A stretch of DNA of 17,269 nucleotides from a candidate division KSB1 bacterium (lineage in GTDB: Bacteria > Zhuqueibacterota > JdFR-76 > DREG01): assembly GCA_022566355.1 (NCBI GenBank), contig JADFJB010000102.1:1-17269 (forward strand), read 5' to 3'. Both the position numbers and the translations under genes were made by a program. The notes under the pieces were generated by a model that made no database searches, was not told where the DNA came from, and saw only the letters and a list, made by a program, of their open reading frames with translations. Shown here piece after piece: positions 5,928-12,283 of the stretch (position 1 is the stretch's first letter; each line of letters opens with the position of its first letter).

Positions 5928-8393
5928 TTATTTCATTGCAACCCTGAATGTCAACGTCGGAGTAAAACCGAGTGTTGTAACATTCCGAACAATAACAGGA
6001 CTTGTGTCTAAAACATATTCACGGTACCAAACATTGCCTCGATTGTAAAGGTTGAAAATCGATAACCCCAGGTTAAAATTCATTGTTTCGCTGCTGAATT
6101 TCCTGGTGACGCTCAAATCAAACCGGTGGTATTCAGGCAAGCGGTTTGCGTTTTTATCACTTACGTTAATGTAGCTTCTAGTATTTCCATCGATCAAAGC
6201 GATGGAATATTGTGCTTCAGGAGAGGTAAACGGAGCGCCCGAAGCATAGACCCAGGTCGCCGCCAGGTTCCATTTACCCATGCCGTAATTTCCAACCAAT
6301 TTCAATTCATGTTTCCTGTCCTGGTCCGCAGGATACGGTTCGCCATCGTTGAAAACATCGAGAGTGTATTCGACTTTTGCCAGGGTGTAACTCAACCAGC
6401 CGCTGAGCCGGCCACTCTTTTTCTGGGCCAGGAATTCGATACCTTGCGAAATCCCGGTTCCGAGAAAAAACAGGTCTTCCGGGTCCATATTCGGTCCTCG
6501 CCGAAATCGCTGGGAAAATTCAGCCACACCATCCAAATCTTTATGGTAGGCTTCTACATCGAACAGGTAATCGGGATTTTCATAGCTGATGCCAAGAATT
6601 CTATGCTCGGCATATCCCGGGTCCAGCTGTTCGTCGGCCAACAGCCAAAAATCCCGGTTGCCTTCCAAAACATTCTCGTTAACAATCCGATTGACGAATT
6701 GATGATACTGTCCCCAGGCTCCCTTCAAAGCAATATTTCTATTTAGATTAAGGCTAAATGAAGCGCGGGGCTCCCAGTACGTCGTTTTTGTCGGTTCGTA
6801 ATTCGTACTTCGAACACCGATTGTTATGGCCAATGGTTTTAGCACATTCCATTGATCCTGAAAATAGAATGAGGTTTGTGCCGCTTCATCATCCCGATCG
6901 AGGATATTGACGGTATCATTCACTGTAAAATTCAGGAAGACATCCGATTTCGTACGGCTGAAACCAAACTCGAATTTGTGAGCCGACGTCAACTGGTATT
7001 CATTTTCTAAACGGAGAGTAAAATCTGTGACTTCATTTTCTTCCCGGGAGCTAAATGCACGTCGAATCGTATTTTGATTTGCATTGGTAGTACTAAAACC
7101 ACTGGCGCTTTCGCTCTTGTAGCTAGAGTAGGCAACCAGGAAATTCGAATAGAGTCGATCACTCCAGACTTTTGCCCACTTGCCACTAAAACCTGTATTC
7201 CCCCATTGAGTGATATCTGATATGGATGCACTGGCAGATGAATCACTTCCTGCTGCTGTCGGCCTACGAAAATTGAGTTGGCCCAAATCCTGCGATTCAT
7301 CCAGGTTATCCCGGCCATTGTATAGACTAAAAGACAAAATATCATTTTTTGTAAGAGAATAAGTTAGCTTGCTATTGAGATCGTAATAGTAGAAATCCGG
7401 CACAAATGTTTCCTGCTGGGGCGCCTGGCGTGGCCCGCCGCGACGGCCGCCACCAGGTCCGAGTGGTTGTTGTGTTTGGGTATTCTCTTCGGAATCGTCG
7501 CCGTTGTTTTTCCCGCTTACGGCATTATAAATACTATCATAAATACCGCTGTTGATAAAATCCGTGTAAGATCGGCGAAATGATATAAGCCAGGCGCCCT
7601 TACCGCCAATTGGAAATTGCAGAAGGCCGCTGCCACTAAGCAAGCTTGCATTTCCTACCGCCTGAAAATTATCATAGCTGCCGGATTTGCCGGTGAGCTC
7701 CACGACACTGGAAGTTCTACCGCCAAATTTTGCCGGAAACCCACCTTTGAAAACGCGAACATCTTTAACCGCTTCAGCATTGAAAGCGCTGATGAAACCA
7801 AAAAAGTGATCGACATTGTAAATTGTCATGCCATCATACAAAACCAAATTTTGGTCCGGAGTGCCGCCACGAATATACAAGCCGGCATTGCCATCGTTGA
7901 CGGCGCTAATGCCAGGCAAAAGCTGCAATGAACGAAAAATATCTACTTCAGCGATGGCTGGTAATTTCGCAATTTCCCTGGGTGAAATTCTGAGCTGGCT
8001 TACGGTTTTCGATACTTCCATCGTTTGCAGGTTTTCGGCAGTAATAATAACTTCATCCCCCGATATGATTTTTTGCTTCATTTTGATGGTTAACGATTCC
8101 ATCCCTTTTTTGGCTTCCAGGGGCAGCTCAAAAGCTTCATAACCGATGTAGTGAACAAGCAAGGTACAAGGTCCAACCGGCATATTAACCAGGACGAAAT
8201 AACCATTCACATTCGATGCGGTGCCATATTTTCTGCCTTTGACTGTGATATTGGCGTAAGGCAATGTTTCACCGGATTTGGTGTCCCTGACATAACCTTT
8301 TATATTCACTTTCTCTATTTTCTGTGCTGTGGCAATACTCGTTACGATCATGAAAGGCAAGATCAAAAAAACAGTAAACTTTAATTTTCCCAT
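5928..8393 (-). CDS. TonB-dependent outer-membrane receptor with carboxypeptidase-like N-domain
   Basis: 821 residues. Signal peptide about 1-24 (ending ATAQ), then a CarboxypepD_reg-like beta-sandwich (28-110; GYVRDTKSGETLPYANITVKG, TASNVNGYFVLVNMPVG), then the plug (about 125-240; DIFRSLQLLPGI, GLYIRGGTPDQNLVLYDGM, VFKGGFPAKFGGR) and a 22-strand type barrel to the end. Family role: energised uptake of large or scarce ligands across the outer membrane, driven by TonB-ExbBD. An extracellular loop at about 297-328 is unusually rich in Gly, Gln, Arg and Pro. The C-terminus ends FRVAMK, not with the common terminal aromatic residue. AAAGGAAA precedes the ATG. The DUF4249 lipoprotein gene follows and probably shares the transcript. 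There is no SusD-like partner, so this is not a classic polysaccharide locus; ligand unknown. Confidence 0.93.
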   Translation of the reverse strand: MGKLKFTVFLILPFMIVTSIATAQKIEKVNIKGYVRDTKSGETLPYANITVKGRKYGTASNVNGYFVLVNMPVGPCTLLVHYIGYEAFELPLEAKKGMESLTIKMKQKIISGDEVIITAENLQTMEVSKTVSQLRISPREIAKLPAIAEVDIFRSLQLLPGISAVNDGNAGLYIRGGTPDQNLVLYDGMTIYNVDHFFGFISAFNAEAVKDVRVFKGGFPAKFGGRTSSVVELTGKSGSYDNFQAVGNASLLSGSGLLQFPIGGKGAWLISFRRSYTDFINSGIYDSIYNAVSGKNNGDDSEENTQTQQPLGPGGGRRGGPRQAPQQETFVPDFYYYDLNSKLTYSLTKNDILSFSLYNGRDNLDESQDLGQLNFRRPTAAGSDSSASASISDITQWGNTGFSGKWAKVWSDRLYSNFLVAYSSYKSESASGFSTTNANQNTIRRAFSSREENEVTDFTLRLENEYQLTSAHKFEFGFSRTKSDVFLNFTVNDTVNILDRDDEAAQTSFYFQDQWNVLKPLAITIGVRSTNYEPTKTTYWEPRASFSLNLNRNIALKGAWGQYHQFVNRIVNENVLEGNRDFWLLADEQLDPGYAEHRILGISYENPDYLFDVEAYHKDLDGVAEFSQRFRRGPNMDPEDLFFLGTGISQGIEFLAQKKSGRLSGWLSYTLAKVEYTLDVFNDGEPYPADQDRKHELKLVGNYGMGKWNLAATWVYASGAPFTSPEAQYSIALIDGNTRSYINVSDKNANRLPEYHRFDLSVTRKFSSETMNFNLGLSIFNLYNRGNVWYREYVLDTSPVIVRNVTTLGFTPTLTFRVAMK

Positions 8394-8453
8394 TTTATTT
8401 CCTTTCTAACTAATTTTTTAAATACAATTTCTCTTGAACGAATCGAAAATAAT

Positions 8454-8473
8454 TAACCTGGATAATTCATGAA
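8454..8473 (+). repeat. 20 bp direct repeat, copy 1 (TAACCTGGATAATTCATGAA)
   Basis: An exact copy of this 20-mer occurs again at 10048-10067, so the two copies bracket the MBL-fold gene. The wording (CCTGGATAATTCATGAA) looks like the end of a mobile element, but no transposase is present. Confidence 0.7.
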
Positions 8474-8624
8474 CCGCAAAGACGCAAAGACCGCCAAGAG
8501 GAAATTGTGATATTTTTTAAGTATTTATCATTTGAACTATAGTTGCTTAGTTTCCAAAACATTTTTTAGTGTAACTTTTTGTTTCTTTGCATCTAAGCGC
8601 CTTCGCGGTGAAAATTTATGAATA
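8468..8624. repeat. Imperfect inverted repeat of the CCGCAAAGACGCAAAG type
   Basis: The left part (8468-8500) reads TTCATGAACCGCAAAGACGC then AAAGACCGCCAAGAGG; the right part (about 8580-8624), on the other strand, reads TTCATAAATTTTCACCGCGA followed by AGGCGCTTAGATGCAAAG. The arms share the CATGAA/CATAAA end, the ACCGC block and a roughly 9 nt CAAAG rhythm. This suggests a small non-autonomous element with inverted ends. A diverged relative lies at about 9790-9945. Confidence 0.55.
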
Positions 8625-8901
8625 TCTTCTCTATTATAAATAATACGAATGAATCTTCATTGACCCTTTGTTAAATTCCTGAATATCGATAAATTTTTTT
8701 AGATTATTGCCGGACTCACGGAACCCAATGAATTCTAGTTTTGATATTTGAAATCAGGAGTTAACTATCAGGCATTTATTTCGCATGAACCTAAATACAA
8801 ATGGCACTTGCAATACGTTCCGCATTTGTGACTAGCACCGTATAGATGGGATTAAATATGGATGATTGAGATGAATGGGTTCTGTAAAAACAATCACCTT
8901 A

Positions 8902-9678
8902 TTAATCCTCCAACTCTGTATGCTTTGCATTGTATTCTTCTAAGTATTTTCCATTTACGGCATCGAAAGGCTTGTCATGGCCGGGGATAATGATCCCTTG
9001 AAACTCTCCGATCTTCTGTTGGCTCTCCAGATACAGATGATTGTTATGGCAATACGGAAAATCAATTTTGTTCAAGCGGAAGGCAGATTTTGTAGTGAGG
9101 GCATCACCCGTAACCAGAAACGACTTTTCGGGAGTATCGATTTGAAATGCATAATGCCCTATCGAATGGCCGGGAGTCGGGATAGCTTGAATGAAATCAA
9201 AAGGCCAATCCTCCTCAATATAATGGATCTGTTCGGTATTTCCCACAAGGTCATCTTGCCATTGCAAAGACATCTGCTGTGATAATGGACCATACAACTC
9301 AATTTGCTTCTCGTTAAACTGTGGATAAAAAGATTTTATGATATCCGAAATCAATTTCTGGTCAGCGCCATGAAATTCATTCATATAATCCCGTTGAAAA
9401 AAATAATCTCGTTCACTCATATAAATCTCAGCCTGTGGAAAATGCTGATTACCACCGACATGATCCAAATGCACATGCGTGTTCAAAACATAATGGATAT
9501 CAAAAGCGGATAATCCCATTTTATTCAAAACATATACGATCTCATGTTGATTTACAAAACCGGTATCGATAAGAAAATTTGTTTTGTCAATTTGGACCAA
9601 CGTGGATGAAATTTGAATGACCTGGGTAGTTTCTTCATTTGAGTTGTTAATGAAGGTAAAAAAATGGGTAATATCCAT
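8902..9678 (-). CDS. MBL-fold metallo-hydrolase (metallo-beta-lactamase superfamily)
   Basis: 258 residues, the usual size of a single-domain member. All metal ligands are present: T-H68-V-H70-L-D72-H73 (HxHxDH), TPGH171S, GD192A and the late PGH234D, giving a normal two-metal site. There is no signal peptide, so it is cytoplasmic. The superfamily includes lactonases (N-acyl-homoserine lactonase type), glyoxalase II-like thioesterases and other hydrolases. HVHLDHVGG and the overall order fit the lactonase-like branch, but substrate cannot be assigned. A GGAGA site about 9 nt upstream supports the ATG at 9678. It stands alone between two repeat-rich gaps, and exact 20 bp repeats flank it, which might mean it arrived as a unit. 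Confidence 0.9.
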   Translation of the reverse strand: MDITHFFTFINNSNEETTQVIQISSTLVQIDKTNFLIDTGFVNQHEIVYVLNKMGLSAFDIHYVLNTHVHLDHVGGNQHFPQAEIYMSERDYFFQRDYMNEFHGADQKLISDIIKSFYPQFNEKQIELYGPLSQQMSLQWQDDLVGNTEQIHYIEEDWPFDFIQAIPTPGHSIGHYAFQIDTPEKSFLVTGDALTTKSAFRLNKIDFPYCHNNHLYLESQQKIGEFQGIIIPGHDKPFDAVNGKYLEEYNAKHTELED

Positions 9679-9789
9679 GAACTAAAATCTCCGAAATAAA
9701 ACTTCAACCTAAAAATTCAATTCAGAACAATACCCAATGAATATTTGATTAGAAAACAAATTCTTAAACCTTCAGTGTTTTGCATTATT

Positions 9790-9945
9790 CATAAATTCTG
9801 CCACCAATACTCTAAGACACTAAGATTGTATAACTTAGAAGAACTACGATTAAAAACCGAGTTTCTTTCGATTTATATTATAAAACTTATTTTCTTTTTT
9901 TTTTCAATACTTTGTGCCTTTGAGCCTTTGCGGCTATGATTTGTT
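9790..9945. repeat. Diverged inverted repeat related to the 8468-8624 element
   Basis: The left part (about 9790-9830, GCCACCAATACTCTAAGACA then CTAAGATTG) resembles the complement of the right part (about 9907-9945, GCCGCAAAGGCTCAAAGGCA then CAAAGTATTG). Both show the same roughly 9 nt spacing of AAAG/TAAG blocks and a CATAA/CATAG outer end. It appears to be a more decayed copy of the same element. Confidence 0.45.
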
Positions 9946-10047
9946 CAGGTTAATAAATCAAAAAACAATATTGTTGAAAATTTGGGTAACGGCAAGAAAT
10001 TTATCTAAGTACGGGAGCTAAAACCAGGTTTTGTGGTTCCGAATAGC

Positions 10048-10067
10048 TAACCTGGATAATTCATGAA
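10048..10067 (+). repeat. 20 bp direct repeat, copy 2 (TAACCTGGATAATTCATGAA)
   Basis: Identical to 8454-8473. Here it is followed by unrelated sequence (ATTATG..), so the conserved block ends sharply at its 3' side, as an element end would. Confidence 0.7.
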
Positions 10068-10113
10068 ATTATGTTTTTAAGCTTAAAACACCCAATGTTA
10101 TCCAGGCCCACAG

Positions 10114-10182
10114 ACCCCCGAATGCTTTCAGGCTGATCAAAAACCCTAAAAAATGTCACCCCCGAATGCTTTTATCGGGGGT
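10114..10182. repeat. Tandem ACCCCCGAATGCTTT motif with perfect 8 bp hairpin
   Basis: ACCCCCGAATGCTTT occurs at 10114-10128 and again at 10158-10172. The second copy continues into TCGGGGGT (10175-10182), making a perfect 8 bp stem with a 9 nt loop. There is no T-tract after it. It looks like a dispersed palindromic element, not a standard terminator. Confidence 0.6.
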
Positions 10183-10244
10183 CTAGTTGCATTAGTTAAG
10201 CAAAAATGGACACCTGCTTATGACATGTAGCGGTGAAAAACCGG

Positions 10245-10276
10245 TTCCCGTCCCGCCTGGGCGGGACTATCGGGAA
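10245..10276. repeat. GC-rich palindrome (GTCCCGCC/GGCGGGAC)
   Basis: An inner 8 bp stem (10250-10257 with 10260-10267) is extended by TTCCCG/CGGGAA after a short bulge. It resembles the CCCGCCAGGGCGG core near 4750, so both may belong to one family of short palindromic repeats. Confidence 0.6.
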
Positions 10277-10402
10277 TCTTGTTACACCTAAAAAATAGAA
10301 GGGGAAACTCCTTCCCTTGCAGTCAGTATGCCGGACATTGCAATGACGCCCATGTTTTTTGTGCTCTCATGATGATGGTTTCCAACTCTTTCAAGAAATC
10401 TC

Positions 10403-10431
10403 TTGACTTCCAATTCAGCAACTAGTAAAAT
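10403..10431 (+). promoter_or_regulatory. Sigma70-like promoter of the amidohydrolase gene
   Basis: TTGACT (10403-10408), an exact 17 nt spacer, then TAAAAT (10426-10431): five of six consensus bases in each box. Transcription would start near 10438, leaving a roughly 50 nt leader before the ATG, with AGAGAGGA as ribosome site. Confidence 0.65.
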
Positions 10432-10488
10432 GCAAGAGTATAGGATCATATTAAGAAACCCACTTTCATCTAATCAGAGAGGAATGAT

Positions 10489-11781
10489 ATGTTGAAGCGT
10501 CTTTTGTTTGCATGTATCACAACCCAGTTGCTTTTAGTCGCCTGTAGTTCAGAAAAGCCCTCGTCTACTTTTGACATAAGGGCATTTGTAGGAGCGAGCA
10601 TTATTGATGGCAGCGGCCGTGAAACCATCGCAAATGGGGTATTGGTGGTTAGCGCTGGTCGCATCGAAGCTGTTGGGTCTGCCGAGACCGTCCGGATACC
10701 GGCTGATGCAGAACGCATCGATGTCAGTGGGAAGTTCATTATTCCCGGGTTAATCAATACCCACGGCCATGTTGGCGGCACCCTAGGACTCGAGGGTGGC
10801 CATTATTCCGAGGAAAATATCTTGCGGCAACTCCGCCTGTACGCTCGTTATGGCGTTACCACTGTCAATAGCCTTGGCGGAGATGGTGATGCGGGCGCAG
10901 CTTTGCGGGCCGGGCAAAATAATCCCGATTTGGACCGGGCGCGCTTACTGGTTGCCGGCGCTGTAGTTACCGGTGAAACAGTGGCGGAAGTAAAAGCCGT
11001 AATCGATCAGAATGCAGCTATGAAGGTAGATTTTATCAAAATTCGTGTAGACGATAATCTCGGCTCCACCAAGAAAATGCCGCCTGAGATTTACCAGGCT
11101 GTGATCGAATATGCTCACCAGAAAGGTTTGCGGGTCGCATCTCACTTATTTTATTTGGACGATGCAAAATCACTTCTAAATAGCGGTGTGGATTTTATCG
11201 CCCACAGTGTTCGTGACCGGGAAGTGGATGATGAGTTTATCCGGATGCTAAAGTCAAAGGGCATTGGCTACTGTCCGACATTGACCCGTGAAGTGTCTAC
11301 ATTCGTTTATGAAAACGTGCCGGATTTCTTCGACGATCCTTTCTTCTTAAAAGAAGCGGATGCTCAGGTTCTCGAACAGCTTAAAGCTTCGGAACGTCAA
11401 AATCGGATAAGAAATAGTGAGGCTGCGCAGCAATACAAGAAAGCGCTGGAAGTGGCTTCTGTCAATTTAAAGAAACTGGCGGATGCCGGAGTAAAGATTG
11501 CTTTTGGTACGGATTCTGGACCGCCGGCGCGATTCCAGGGTTATTTCGAGCATCTGGAATTGGAGCTGATGGCTAAAGCCGGACTTTCCCCAAAACAAAT
11601 CATCGTTTCAGCTACCGGCGATGCCGCCGGCAGTCTTGGATTGGAAGACGTTGGGACGCTTGAACCGGGAAAATGGGCGGATTTTATTGTGCTTACGGAT
11701 AATCCTCTAGAAGATATTAAAAATACTCGCAGCATAGAATCTGTTTGGATTGCCGGGAATCGCGTGCCGGAGAGAAAGTAG
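10489..11781 (+). CDS. Lipoprotein amidohydrolase (prolidase/imidazolonepropionase-like)
   Basis: 430 residues. Signal peptide with lipobox L-V-A-C19, so the mature enzyme is probably lipid-anchored outside the cytoplasm. The amidohydrolase metal site is complete: H92-x-H94 (NTHGHVGG), K184 (FIKIR, probable carboxylated Lys bridge), H219 (ASHLF), H239 (FIAHS) and D342 (FGTDSG). The C-terminal strands LGLEDVGTLEPGKWADFIVLTDNPLEDI are the family's closing composite domain. Members hydrolyse cyclic amides, Xaa-Pro dipeptides or acyl-amino acids; the substrate cannot be fixed here. The AGAGAGGA ribosome site and the promoter at 10403 support the start. The coding end VPERK* and its flank are partly duplicated at 16353-16418. 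Confidence 0.92.
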   Translation: MLKRLLFACITTQLLLVACSSEKPSSTFDIRAFVGASIIDGSGRETIANGVLVVSAGRIEAVGSAETVRIPADAERIDVSGKFIIPGLINTHGHVGGTLGLEGGHYSEENILRQLRLYARYGVTTVNSLGGDGDAGAALRAGQNNPDLDRARLLVAGAVVTGETVAEVKAVIDQNAAMKVDFIKIRVDDNLGSTKKMPPEIYQAVIEYAHQKGLRVASHLFYLDDAKSLLNSGVDFIAHSVRDREVDDEFIRMLKSKGIGYCPTLTREVSTFVYENVPDFFDDPFFLKEADAQVLEQLKASERQNRIRNSEAAQQYKKALEVASVNLKKLADAGVKIAFGTDSGPPARFQGYFEHLELELMAKAGLSPKQIIVSATGDAAGSLGLEDVGTLEPGKWADFIVLTDNPLEDIKNTRSIESVWIAGNRVPERK

Positions 11782-11830
11782 TAGTAAGTAATTATTTGAG
11801 CTGGAATTTAGAAGTGCACAAATAATTGGG
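11766..11830 (+). repeat. 66 bp repeat, copy 1 (amidohydrolase 3' end and flank)
   Basis: From GCCGGAGAGAAA (the VPERK-stop coding end) through CTGGAATTTAGAAG to ATTGGG. It aligns with 16353-16418 with six mismatches and one single-base gap over about 66 positions. Confidence 0.85.
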
Positions 11831-11857
11831 CTGAAATATATTTGAGTCTACTCTAAA

Positions 11858-11928
11858 ACCGATTCCATCGTTTTCCTAGAAAAATTTGATACATAAAAAT
11901 AAATACTATGAGAGCGATGGAATCGGTA
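11858..11928. repeat. Perfect 13 bp inverted repeat with 45 nt loop
   Basis: ACCGATTCCATCG (11858-11870) and CGATGGAATCGGT (11916-11928) are exact complements. TATCCCCACCTTTTTAG follows the right arm, so a transcript of the amidohydrolase could fold here and end near the T-run. A terminator or a miniature element are both possible. Confidence 0.65.
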
Positions 11929-12037
11929 TCCCCACCTTTTTAGAATAAAGCCATATTTCAATCTCAAGAAACATCTCGAATTCTTCAATCAATAATTTTT
12001 TCATAAATTTTATTTTGATCGACTCATTTCTTTCCCC

Positions 12038-12066
12038 TTGACTTTTCCATACCCTCGCAGTACATT
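12038..12066 (+). promoter_or_regulatory. Sigma70-like promoter of the M1 peptidase gene
   Basis: TTGACT (12038-12043), a 17 nt spacer and TACATT (12061-12066). The -35 box and spacing equal those of the amidohydrolase promoter; the -10 box matches consensus at four of six bases. Confidence 0.45.
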
Positions 12067-12283
12067 TTTTTCATTGCGGGATTTATTGTGAGGTTAACTT
12101 TGCGCCGGGACTATTCAAAATCTCAAAAACCTAAATTACCGGATGTAATTCGTTTTTCCATTCGTACAAAACAGTACAGCTATCCTATTCGTTCTGTTCT
12201 AACTTTATCAACCATCTTTCCGTCATGGAGGTATCGTCGAACTTCCGATTATGATGAGTTAGTAAATTATTAGGAGTATTAAA

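Larger units (their letters stand above)
8394..8901. other. 508 bp intergenic region with dispersed repeats
   Basis: No credible gene. It carries the promoter region of the receptor gene (unresolved) and the repeat units described separately at 8454-8473 and 8468-8624. The remainder (8640-8880) is AT-rich with no recognisable structure. Confidence 0.6.
9679..10488. other. 810 bp gene desert with several repeat types
   Basis: No credible coding sequence. It holds a diverged CAAAG-type inverted repeat (9790-9945), the second 20 bp direct repeat (10048-10067), two ACCCCCGAATGCTTT copies with a hairpin (10114-10182), a GC-rich hairpin (10245-10276) and the amidohydrolase promoter (10403-10431). 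The rest is AT-rich. Confidence 0.65.
11782..12283. other. Intergenic region upstream of the M1 peptidase
   Basis: It contains the rest of the 66 bp repeat, an inverted repeat (11858-11928), a promoter (12038-12066) and a roughly 210 nt leader before the peptidase ATG. A 61-codon GTG ORF (12088-12273) lies in the leader; its protein has no recognisable features and its stop overlaps the next gene's ribosome site. I do not call it, but a coupled leader peptide cannot be excluded. Confidence 0.5.

Noticed and set aside
6126-6746. 206-codon ORF on the + strand
   Set aside because: It lies wholly inside the TonB receptor gene on the opposite strand, shows no family features and is a shadow of that gene's codon use.
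8902-9678. Naming the MBL-fold protein an AHL lactonase
   Set aside because: The HxHxDH site is shared by many hydrolases, and nothing else in the sequence or context points to acyl-homoserine lactones.
12088-12273. 61-codon GTG ORF upstream of the M1 peptidase
   Set aside because: No family, poor start context and basic low-information sequence. Its stop overlaps the next ribosome site, so a leader peptide remains possible, but evidence is too thin to call it.
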